This document shows, piece after piece, positions 1-5,590 of a stretch of 7,397 nucleotides of DNA (positions are counted from its first letter, which is position 1; each line of letters begins with the position of its first letter). Made by a program: the position numbers and the translations under genes. The stretch is taken from positions 1 to 7,397 of the forward strand of contig JAIQGB010000369.1 in assembly GCA_020072905.1 (NCBI GenBank). Reading direction: 5' to 3'. This DNA is from Terriglobia bacterium. Lineage in GTDB: Bacteria; Acidobacteriota; Terriglobia; UBA7540. The notes beneath the pieces are model-generated. The model was not told the origin of the DNA. It searched no databases and worked only from the letters and a program-made list of their open reading frames with translations.

Positions 1-816
1 CTTGGCGACCGTCCCCGGGGCGCCGACATTCTTCTCGGGCGGCGAAAGGATTTGAACCTTGGGCGGAAACGTCCCGAGATTCCGGAATTCGACCGGAGCT
101 TTCCAGAGAATCTTGAAACCCTCCGCCGAGATGGATCGAATGACCACGTTCACGCCCTCGTTTTCCGGTCCGGCCGCAAAGCCCTCACGCGTGATCAAAC
201 ACTCGTTGCCGCTACCCAAAAGGTCGCTCACCTCGATGTGGCGGATGCCCGACTGCACGTCCGCAAAGGGAACTTCCAAGTAGGGGCCGAGGGTCAACCC
301 ACCCTGCGTGCGTGTGAAAACCTGGAGTCTCGCCGTCGGGAAAAGGGGCGACCCCAGAAAGCAGACCAGAAGCGGATCGCCACCTGCCCGCCGCACCAAG
401 TATCGGGCCAGGGAGGTTTGGGTGGCAGCGAAATCATCCAGGTAGGGACCGCCGATGAGCTTGAGCAACTCACCATCCTTCGGGAACTGGCTGAGTGGCA
501 GGGACTCGGCGCGGCCGGAATCAATCCAGCCCATCACCGCAGTCAGTTCTGCGGGATCGACGGCGCGCACGCGAGTCCAGCTCCGGCCGTCTTTCTGCTT
601 GACCTCGTAGACTTCGAGAAGAGAGCCGCGGCCGAGTTCGGCGAGAGTCTTCTTGCGGTCGGCAGGTTTGGCTGTGACCTCCAGCTTGTCAACCTTGGCG
701 ACGCACCAGCCGGTGGGTTCCGGGGGCTTCTTCTCCCCGGCGGCGCTCCGCCGGGCGTTCATTCCGTCGAAATCCTTCTGGTGCATGAACGCTTCGCCTC
801 GTACCTCGATATTCAT
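1..816 (-). CDS. SH3-like-domain hypothetical protein with ligase-derived N-terminus (3' end cut by window)
   Basis: An uninterrupted minus-strand frame runs from ATG at 816 off the window edge, giving 272 codons without a stop. The start is supported by AAGGAG nine bases upstream. Residues 1-28 match NAD-dependent DNA ligase (EVRGEAFMHQKDFDGMN) and are probably not native to this protein. Residues about 41-95 look like a bacterial SH3 domain: VAKVDKLEVTAKP, then LGRGSLLEVYEV, a W-x-x-V strand and a closing MGWI. Residues about 120-230 contain a segment resembling an FG-GAP/VCBS repeat (EVSDLLGSGNECLI). Such proteins are usually exported, but no signal peptide is visible here, as expected if the original N-terminus was replaced. 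The frame stays open upstream to a TGA near 1039, so a longer start such as GTG 891 is possible. Function is unknown. The reading frame is solid; the domain names are moderately supported. Confidence 0.75.
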   Translation of the reverse strand, partial: MNIEVRGEAFMHQKDFDGMNARRSAAGEKKPPEPTGWCVAKVDKLEVTAKPADRKKTLAELGRGSLLEVYEVKQKDGRSWTRVRAVDPAELTAVMGWIDSGRAESLPLSQFPKDGELLKLIGGPYLDDFAATQTSLARYLVRRAGGDPLLVCFLGSPLFPTARLQVFTRTQGGLTLGPYLEVPFADVQSGIRHIEVSDLLGSGNECLITREGFAAGPENEGVNVVIRSISAEGFKILWKAPVEFRNLGTFPPKVQILSPPEKNVGAPGTVAK

Positions 817-885
817 AAGAGCCTTCTCCTTCGACCTGAGCACAAGCGGTATCGAACGGATCGTCCGGAGGTTATTGGTGATATC
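733..885 (-). pseudogene. ligA: Fragment of NAD-dependent DNA ligase (adenylation domain)
   Basis: About 51 codons on the minus strand reproduce part of the LigA nucleotidyltransferase domain. DITNNLRTIRSIPLVLR corresponds to the ligase motif after the catalytic-lysine and TRGDG region, and EVRGEAFMHQKDFDGMN to the following EVRGE motif, with native spacing. Before residue D (885-883) the match fades into riboswitch sequence. After AAGE (about 733) it gives way to KKPPEPTGW of the SH3-like protein, where LigA would continue with FANPRNAAAGSLRQ. The catalytic KxDG lysine, OB-fold, zinc finger, HhH and BRCT regions are all absent, so it cannot be a ligase. It is in frame with the downstream SH3 gene. 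It is either a recombination scar or an assembly chimera. Confidence 0.8.
826..831 (-). promoter_or_regulatory. Shine-Dalgarno AAGGAG for the minus-strand ORF
   Basis: Read on the minus strand, AAGGAG lies nine bases before ATG 816. It sits inside the ligA-derived fragment, so if it works as a ribosome binding site it was created or captured by the rearrangement. It favours ATG 816 over the open upstream extension. Confidence 0.45.
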
Positions 886-1055
886 GGCCACGGTCCCGCC
901 ACTGTGAACGGCGGGCCTTGCACCGCAGGGTGCAGGGCGGGCGTCGCCGATCCGTTCGCCACTCCGTCGGCGGAACGGAGCCACTGTCCCGCTCGCTGGG
1001 ATGGGAAGGCCGCGCGACGCTGTAGTTGACGCCGCAAGTCAGGAAACCTGCCCGG
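877..1055 (+). promoter_or_regulatory. Cobalamin (B12) riboswitch aptamer, 5' part missing or degenerate
   Basis: The conserved blocks of the cobalamin riboswitch appear in order. CGGTCCCGCCACTGTGA is at 891-907. A variable hairpin follows (TGCACC-GCAG-GGTGCA, about 919-934). GGAGCCACTG is at 977-986 and GGGATGGGAAGGC at 998-1010. The B12 box AAGTCAGGAAACCTGCC is at 1036-1052. These match the family consensus closely. The 5' elements are not convincing: no GGT-plus-P2/P3 region and no GGGAA block are visible before 877, and GGTGATATCGG at 877-887 is only a possible remnant of the GGTG/TCCGG element. That stretch also reads as DNA ligase on the other strand. The placement directly before btuFCD fits the known role: cobalamin binding lowers expression of B12 uptake genes. 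Identity is very likely; whether this copy still binds ligand is uncertain. Confidence 0.88.
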
Positions 1056-1063
1056 GCGTTCGA

Positions 1064-1121
1064 GGCCGGTCCGGCTCTGCCAGGATCGGCCAGCGCCGCG
1101 CACTCTTCGCGAGAAGGAGTG
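1064..1121 (+). promoter_or_regulatory. Riboswitch expression platform: two hairpins and antiterminator arm
   Basis: After the B12 box, GGCCGGTCC (1064-1072) pairs with GGATCGGCC (1083-1091) over nine pairs with one G-U, leaving a ten-base loop. By position this is the candidate for the hairpin that makes the kissing-loop contact, though I could not identify the loop partner. A second hairpin at 1101-1121 pairs CACTC with GAGTG and TTC with GAA around a GCGA tetraloop. Its 5' arm overlaps CCGCGCACTCTT (1096-1107), which can instead pair with AAGAGTGTGCGG (1145-1156) over twelve pairs with one G-U. That alternative uses up the 3' arm of the terminator stem, so it acts as an antiterminator. This is inferred from base complementarity read by eye. 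Confidence 0.65.
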
Positions 1122-1131
1122 GGTGGAAGCT

Positions 1132-1172
1132 GCCCCGCCCTCAAAAGAGTGTGCGGGGCTTCGTTTTTCTTT
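1132..1172 (+). terminator. Intrinsic terminator (attenuator) before btuF
   Basis: GCCCCGC (1132-1138) pairs with GCGGGGC (1153-1159) over seven GC pairs across a 14-base loop, followed by the T-rich TTCGTTTTTCTTT (1160-1172). The tail lies only on the plus-strand side, so it stops plus-strand transcription. It sits between the riboswitch and btuF with no plus-strand gene before it, so it is a regulatory attenuator and not the end of a transcript. Its 3' arm is shared with the antiterminator. Confidence 0.8.
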
Positions 1173-1208
1173 CGGCCTGGTGCGTTGAAGGCAGGTGACT
1201 CAATCGGC

Positions 1209-2129
1209 ATGGCGACGCGGAGCAATCTGTCTCTGATCATCCCGGCGGTGGCTTGCTTTCTCCTGGTGGGCGCTGCGCCTGCATTGCTCCTTGCCCGAGA
1301 GGTTGTGGACCAGACGGGCCGGCGCGTGGAGATCCCCGAGCGCCCGGCACGCCTGATCTCACTCGCGCCGAGCATCACGGAAACGCTCTTCGCGCTTGGC
1401 CTCGGCAACCAACTCCTCGGCGACACGGACTACTGCGATTTTCCCCTGGAGGCGCGGCAGAAACCGCACGTGGGTTCGATTCTCAACCCGAATCTGGAGC
1501 GAATTGTTGCGCTTAAGCCCGACCTCGTGCTCGGCAGCCCGGAAGCCAACCGGCGTGAAACGGCCGACCAACTCGCGCGGCTGGGCATTCCCGTGTACGG
1601 CGTGAAAGCCCAAAGCGTCGAGGAAACGCTGGGCTCGATCGAAGCTCTCGGCCGCGTTCTGGGCCGCGGGAACGAAACGCAGGAGCTCGTCGAGAGCCTG
1701 CGCCGTCGAGTTGCCGCCGTCGAGCAGCGTGCCGCCGCCCGGCGGCATCCGAAAGTCCTATTCGTCGTCTGGTACCGGCCGCTCACTACCGCCGGCCCGC
1801 ACACGTTCATTGACGACGTCATCCGGCGCGCGGGCGGAGTTCCGATCAATGACGGCCTGCCGGGGGAATGGCCTCGTATGAGCCTGGAGGAAGCCTTGCA
1901 CCGTAACCCGGAGGTGGTTCTGTTCCCGCAATCCGCGGCGTTCTCTCCCTCGCTGGATGAATTCACGCGTCTCCCTGGCTGGAGGGATTTGCGCGCAGTG
2001 AAAACGCATCAGTTGTATTTCATCCCGGAAACCATCATTCGCCCCAGCCCTCGGCTGATCGATGCGCTCGAAGAAGTCGCGGGCATCCTGGACTCTTATG
2101 TGGCCGGGCATTCCGAGGGGGCGCATTGA
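1209..2129 (+). CDS. btuF: Periplasmic cobalamin-binding protein (BtuF family)
   Basis: A 306-residue protein of the helical-backbone periplasmic binding family (Peripla_BP_2) that captures vitamin B12 for the BtuCD transporter. Residues 1 to about 29 form a signal peptide: a short basic start, then a hydrophobic run ending APALLLA. The mature part opens with VVDQTGRRVEIP and RLISLAPSITETLFALG, typical of BtuF. Later family features are NPNLERIVALKPDLVL, a long linking helix (about 150-185), and FPQSAAF near the second lobe. ATG 1209 is chosen because earlier in-frame starts, for example ATG 1026, lie inside the riboswitch and terminator; GCAGGTGA about eleven bases upstream can serve as RBS. 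It is the first gene of the operon and its stop overlaps the btuC start. Binding of a siderophore or heme by a related protein is the alternative, but the B12 riboswitch argues for cobalamin. Confidence 0.9.
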   Translation: MATRSNLSLIIPAVACFLLVGAAPALLLAREVVDQTGRRVEIPERPARLISLAPSITETLFALGLGNQLLGDTDYCDFPLEARQKPHVGSILNPNLERIVALKPDLVLGSPEANRRETADQLARLGIPVYGVKAQSVEETLGSIEALGRVLGRGNETQELVESLRRRVAAVEQRAAARRHPKVLFVVWYRPLTTAGPHTFIDDVIRRAGGVPINDGLPGEWPRMSLEEALHRNPEVVLFPQSAAFSPSLDEFTRLPGWRDLRAVKTHQLYFIPETIIRPSPRLIDALEEVAGILDSYVAGHSEGAH

Positions 2130-3127
2130 TCCTCGCTGCCACACGCCGCAACGTGCTGCTGTTGACGGGGGCTTTGACGGGCGGGCTCCTGCTCGTCGGG
2201 CTGGGAGCGCTCTCCCTGGGCGGCGTTCATCTCTCGCTCGGGGAAGTTTGGACCGCTTTGTGGGGCGCGGCGCAGAGTTCCGAGGCGAGCGTGATCGTGC
2301 GCGACATCCGCCTGCCACGAGTGCTGCTTGCCGTGCTCGTCGGCGCGGCGCTCGCAACGTCAGGGACGGCATTGCAGGCGTTGTTGCGGAATCCGCTCGC
2401 TGACCCCTACGTGCTGGGCATTTCGAGCGGTGCGGCACTGGGCGCCATCGTGGCCCTCTGGGCCGGAGGGCGGCTCGCTACCTTCTCGCCGCTGGTCGCC
2501 TTCGCCGGCGCGCTCGCCACCACCGGCTGGGTCTATCTCCTCGGCCGGCGGGCCGGACGGCTCGCCAGTTACACCCTGGTGCTGGGCGGAGTCATCACCG
2601 CTTCTTTCCTCTCCGCTTTGATCCTTTTCGTGCTGACGCTGCTTTCCACGCGCGACGTGCGCGGCGTCGCCTTCTGGCTGATGGGCGACTTGAGCGTGGT
2701 GACCGGCGCCCAGCTTCGCGTGCTTTTCCCCGTCGTCGGCCTCGGCATCGTGGCGCTGTTTGCCTTCTCAAAGGACATGAACGTCCTGCTGCTGGGTGAA
2801 GAAGAAGCTGCGCACCTGGGTGTGAACGTCTCGCGCGCGGAAACGGCGATTTACCTGCTGGCCTCGCTGCTGACCGCCGTGGCCGTCTCCGTGAGCGGCG
2901 CCATCGGATACCTCGGTCTGCTGGTGCCGCACCTGGCGCGCATGCTGGTTGGCCACGACCACCGAATGCTTCTGCCCACGGCCGCATTGGGTGGCGCGAT
3001 CTTTCTCGTGCTTTCAGATGCCTTGGCACGTACGGTCGTCGCACCCGCGGAGCTTCCGGTAGGGGCTGTGACCGCCGTGGCCGGCGCCCCCGTGTTTATA
3101 TACCTGCTGCGGCGGACGGCGGGCTGA
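2126..3127 (+). CDS. btuC: Cobalamin ABC transporter permease (FecCD/BtuC family)
   Basis: A 333-residue, very hydrophobic inner-membrane permease of the FecCD family, of the usual length and with about ten membrane segments. Diagnostic stretches are RDIRLPRVLLAVLVGAALA (59-77), LQALLRNPLADPYVLGISSG (83-102), the coupling-loop region EEEAAHLGVNV (225-235), and GAIGYLGLLVPHLARMLVG (258-276). It forms the dimeric channel that receives B12 from BtuF and is driven by BtuD. The start is TTG at 2126, inside the btuF stop (shared TTGA), with GAGGGG a few bases upstream, so translation is probably coupled to btuF. The stop TGA at 3125-3127 comes nine bases before a heptanucleotide repeat array. The frame after that stop is the same frame used by the downstream ATPase. 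Confidence 0.92.
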   Translation: MILAATRRNVLLLTGALTGGLLLVGLGALSLGGVHLSLGEVWTALWGAAQSSEASVIVRDIRLPRVLLAVLVGAALATSGTALQALLRNPLADPYVLGISSGAALGAIVALWAGGRLATFSPLVAFAGALATTGWVYLLGRRAGRLASYTLVLGGVITASFLSALILFVLTLLSTRDVRGVAFWLMGDLSVVTGAQLRVLFPVVGLGIVALFAFSKDMNVLLLGEEEAAHLGVNVSRAETAIYLLASLLTAVAVSVSGAIGYLGLLVPHLARMLVGHDHRMLLPTAALGGAIFLVLSDALARTVVAPAELPVGAVTAVAGAPVFIYLLRRTAG

Positions 3128-3135
3128 GGCAGACG

Positions 3136-3239
3136 AAAGGACAAAGGACAAAGGACAAAGGACAAAGGACAAAGGACAAAGGACAAAGGACAAAGGACAA
3201 AGGACAAAGGACAAAGGACAAAGGACAAAGGACAAAGAC
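3136..3239 (+). repeat. Heptanucleotide tandem repeat (AAAGGAC), 14 perfect copies plus one 6-base copy
   Basis: AAAGGAC repeats without a mismatch from 3136 to 3233 (14 copies, 98 bp). A final copy lacking one G (AAAGAC) follows at 3234-3239. The array starts nine bases after the btuC stop and ends seven bases before ATG 3246. Every copy contains AAAGGA, a Shine-Dalgarno-like core. The unit is not a multiple of three, so any gain or loss of a copy shifts frames across it. Perfect copies indicate recent slippage expansion. On the minus strand the array reads as a repeating SFVLCPL heptad, which I take as meaningless. It belongs to the class of short tandemly repeated heptamers. Confidence 0.97.
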
Positions 3240-3241
3240 AA

Positions 3242-3346
3242 GCCGATGGCGACGCAAGCGGTACGCTAAGGGTTGAAGGTGCATCTTTTCGATTTCCGCA
3301 TTTCGAACTTGCGCCCACGACTTTTTACGCGTATGCCGGCGAACTG
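3242..3346 (+). other. In-frame N-terminal coding sequence of btuD lacking a start codon
   Basis: In the ATPase frame this stretch reads as a normal ABC-domain N-terminus: TLRVEGASFRF (first beta strand and A-loop region), then AYAGELVAIIGPNGSGKS leading into Walker A. There is no ATG, GTG or TTG in this frame between the btuC stop and GTG 3347. The nearest ATG, at 3246, is in another frame and gives only MATQAVR before TAA at 3267-3269. A single missing base or two extra bases between 3246 and 3268 would explain this. Alternatives are a non-canonical start, readthrough of the btuC stop (the frame is open from 3128), or a sequencing or assembly error. Confidence 0.7.
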
Positions 3347-4033
3347 GTGGCCATCATCGGCCCCAACGGCTCGGGAAAGTCAACACTCCTGGAGATTGTG
3401 AGCGGGCACCTCAAACCTCTCGCCGGTCGTGTGGTGCTGGGCGGCGAGAACATTCACGGTCTCTCTCCGCGCCAGCGTGCGCAGCGCATAGGCCTGGCCC
3501 GCCAGGAAACGATTCTCCTCTTCTCGTTCCAGGTGCGCGAGTTCGTCCGTCAGGGCCGGCACGCGCATCTCGGCCGGAGCCTCTTCGAGACTGACGAAGA
3601 CGAGCGCTGGGTGGATTGGGCTCTGGAGCAGACGAACCTCGGGGCCTTCGCGAGTCGTCGTATCCTGGAAATCTCCAGCGGCGAATTCCAGCGCGCCGTG
3701 CTGGCGCGGACTTTGGCGCAGCGCCCTCGCTTGTTGCTCCTCGACGAGCCCACGGCCAATCTGGATATCGGTTATCAAATCGAGATGCTGCGCCTCATCC
3801 GCCAACTGGCCGCTTCGGAGAACCTCATCGCCGTGGTCGTTACGCATGAACTGAACCTCGCGGCAGAATTCGCGGACGCCTTGGTTCTCCTCGAGAACGG
3901 TCGCTGCCTGTCAAAGGGGAAACCGCATGAGGTCCTGCGATCGGAGGTTCTCAGCCGGGTGTTCCGCACTCCGGTCGTCGTGGATCAGAACCCTTCCAGC
4001 GGCCGGCCACGCGTCACCTGGGGAACGACGTAG
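3347..4033 (+). CDS. btuD: Cobalamin ABC transporter ATP-binding protein (BtuD/FecE family), start disrupted
   Basis: The ATPase that powers the BtuC permease at the cytoplasmic face. Counting from GTG 3347 (228 residues): Walker A GPNGSGKST (5-13), Q-loop Q53 in LARQE, signature ISSGEFQR (109-116), Walker B LLLLDEP (129-135), D-loop ANLD (137-140) and switch histidine H167 in VVTHEL. All nucleotide-binding elements are present; the signature has S where LSGGQ has its first G. GTG 3347 is the only canonical start in frame, but it begins just before Walker A and drops about 30 conserved residues encoded upstream, so the true start is probably lost or shifted. Third gene of the B12 operon, separated from btuC by the AAAGGAC array where such genes normally overlap or nearly touch. 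Catalytic core sound, N-terminus uncertain. Confidence 0.85.
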   Translation: MAIIGPNGSGKSTLLEIVSGHLKPLAGRVVLGGENIHGLSPRQRAQRIGLARQETILLFSFQVREFVRQGRHAHLGRSLFETDEDERWVDWALEQTNLGAFASRRILEISSGEFQRAVLARTLAQRPRLLLLDEPTANLDIGYQIEMLRLIRQLAASENLIAVVVTHELNLAAEFADALVLLENGRCLSKGKPHEVLRSEVLSRVFRTPVVVDQNPSSGRPRVTWGTT

Positions 4034-4253
4034 GTGCGACGGGCGAAGGCGGAGTTCCGGTGAGGGGAGGTTGGCAATCTCGAGCCTGCCTGGATGAATC
4101 TCGTCGGTGATCTCGACGGCGACATGGGCTGAGCCAATCTGATCGCAACCTCTCCGTGGCGTCCTGCCTTACCTTGCGGCCAGCATCCGCTTCTGATAAC
4201 GTTCGCTCTCATCGGACACGGTTCTCTCAATCCTTCGCGGCAAGGAGTGCGCA
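4034..4253. other. Spacer with possible minus-strand coding relic and imperfect inverted repeat
   Basis: No convincing gene. On the minus strand about 4160-4034, one frame reads VAVEITDEIHPGRLEIANL with strong third-position G/C. This vaguely recalls the C-terminal dinucleotide-binding domain of molybdopterin oxidoreductases (VEVTDEVRPG type), but it has no start or family context. GGGGAGGTTG (4064-4073) pairs with CAACCTCTCC (4146-4155) over ten pairs with one G-U, which could fold the spacer into a long loop. There is no T-run, so it is not an intrinsic terminator for btuD. AAGGAG at 4242-4247 is the RBS of the next gene. Confidence 0.3.
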
Positions 4254-5498
4254 ATGGGCAAAGCCAACAAGCCATCATTTTCGAAAGGAGCTGACGGCCC
4301 GCTCACTCGCCGGCAATTCATCGCCGGCAGTGGCGCGGCGCTTTCTTTCACCATCTTGAAGCCGGGAATGGTGCGCGGAACGGCGGCGAATTCGAAGATC
4401 GAACTGGGCCTCATCGGCTGCGGCCAGCGCGGAACCTGGCTTGCCGGCCTTTTCATGAAACACGGTGGCTATCAGGTGGTGGCGGGCGCCGACTACTTCC
4501 AAGACCGCGTCGACGCGTTTGGCGAGAAGTTCGCCCTCCCCGCAGAGCGACGCTACACGGGACTCTCGTGCTACAAGAAGCTGCTGGATGGGAAGGTGGA
4601 TGCTGTGGCCATCGAGAGCCCGCCGTACTTCCATCCCGAACAGGCCGCCGCAGGCGTGGAAGCGCGCGTGCATGTCTACCTCGCCAAGCCGATCGCCGTG
4701 GATGTTCCTGGCTGCCAGAGCGTCGAAGAAAGCGGAAAGAAGGCTACCGCCAAGAAGCAATGCTTCCTTGTCGATTTTCAGACGCGCACTGACCCGCTCT
4801 ATCAGGAGGCCGTGGCTCGCACACAGAAAGGCGACATCGGCCGCATCGTCTCGGGCGAAGCCACGTACATCGCCAATATTCCGTGGGAGCGCCAGATTGA
4901 AGACCTCAAGCCCGATCCCTCGAATCCCGAGCGCCAGTTACGCGCCTGGGGACTCTTCCGCGCGCTCTCCGGCGATGTCATCACGGAGCAAAATATCCAC
5001 GCCATCGATGTCGCCACCTGGATCCTGGACGGACATCCGGAGCGCGCTTACGGCGTAGGGGGCCAGAAGGCGCGCAGTTTCGGAAATTGCTGGGACCACT
5101 TCTCCGTGGTCTTCACATTCCCAAACGATGTTCTGGTCAGCTTCTGCTCGAAACAATACGGAGAGGGCTGGGACGACATTCTCTGCCGCCTGTACGGCAC
5201 GGACGGCACGGTCGACACACATTATTTTGGCGACGTTTCGATCCGCGGCAAGAAACCCTTTGCCGGCGGTAAGGTCGACGACCTTTATCCTAACGGGGCG
5301 ATTCGGAACATCGCCGCGTTCTATGAGGACGTGACCAAGGGCGAATTCTCGAACTCCACCGTTGCGCCCAGCGTGCGGAGCAATCTCACCACGATTCTCG
5401 GCCGCACGGCTGCCTACAAGCGCGCCGAAGTGACCTGGGACGAGATGCTGGCCTCGGGCGAGAAATTCGAGCCGAACTTGAATGGCCTGAAGGCGTAG
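4254..5498 (+). CDS. Tat-signal Gfo/Idh/MocA family NAD(P)-dependent oxidoreductase
   Basis: A 414-residue protein with a twin-arginine export signal, TRRQFIAGSGAAL (18-30), followed by a Rossmann domain. GLIGCGQRG (52-60) gives the GxGxxG dinucleotide site. The sequence DAVAIESPPYFHPEQ (116-130) is typical of the family, and HAIDVATWILDG (249-260) supplies the usual active-site H and D. The family oxidises or epimerises sugars, inositols and related compounds with NAD(P); the substrate here cannot be read from sequence. The motif normally written EKP appears as AKP (144-146); lysine 145 is kept but the preceding acid is alanine. ATG 4254 has AAGGAG six bases upstream. It is followed after 92 bases by a Tat-signal sugar-isomerase-like protein, suggesting a joint periplasmic pathway with pre-folded cofactor export. 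Confidence 0.88.
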   Translation: MGKANKPSFSKGADGPLTRRQFIAGSGAALSFTILKPGMVRGTAANSKIELGLIGCGQRGTWLAGLFMKHGGYQVVAGADYFQDRVDAFGEKFALPAERRYTGLSCYKKLLDGKVDAVAIESPPYFHPEQAAAGVEARVHVYLAKPIAVDVPGCQSVEESGKKATAKKQCFLVDFQTRTDPLYQEAVARTQKGDIGRIVSGEATYIANIPWERQIEDLKPDPSNPERQLRAWGLFRALSGDVITEQNIHAIDVATWILDGHPERAYGVGGQKARSFGNCWDHFSVVFTFPNDVLVSFCSKQYGEGWDDILCRLYGTDGTVDTHYFGDVSIRGKKPFAGGKVDDLYPNGAIRNIAAFYEDVTKGEFSNSTVAPSVRSNLTTILGRTAAYKRAEVTWDEMLASGEKFEPNLNGLKA

Positions 5499-5537
5499 CT
5501 TCGCGAGGTACTCGTTCTCCGCGCGCAGATCAGGGAA

Positions 5538-5570
5538 GTCGGTGTTCCCGGGTCGCACGGGGGCACCGAC
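5538..5570 (+). other. Stem-loop between the oxidoreductase and isomerase genes
   Basis: GTCGGTG (5538-5544) pairs exactly with CACCGAC (5564-5570), and an inner CCC/GGG pairing can extend it. No T-run follows, so it is not an intrinsic terminator. It ends a few bases before the GGGAGGT ribosome binding site (about 5577-5583) of the next gene, so it could affect transcript processing or stability, or translation of the second cistron. Role inferred from position only. Confidence 0.45.
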
Positions 5571-5590
5571 AGGATGAGGGAGGTGTTCCG

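Noticed and set aside
52..1029. Long plus-strand open frame of 325 codons
   Set aside because: It is antisense to the continuous minus-strand SH3 reading frame and runs into the riboswitch; the minus frame has recognisable motifs and an RBS, this one has none.
1026..1208. N-terminal extension of BtuF starting at ATG 1026
   Set aside because: It would translate through the B12 box and the terminator; the signal peptide begins properly at ATG 1209.
1758..2438. 226-codon minus-strand open frame opposite btuF and btuC
   Set aside because: Arginine- and proline-rich composition typical of antisense GC-rich DNA, and it covers two well-supported genes.
3136..3239. CRISPR array
   Set aside because: The units are 7 bp and directly abutting, with no spacers; it is a simple tandem repeat.
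3014..3318. Minus-strand frames with repeated SFVLCPL heptads
   Set aside because: They are purely the translation of the AAAGGAC array, which keeps all frames open because 3 x 7 bp is a multiple of three and contains no stop.
4174..4200. TTGCGG-15-GATAAC as a promoter for the oxidoreductase
   Set aside because: Spacing is too short and both hexamers are poor matches; not distinguishable from chance.
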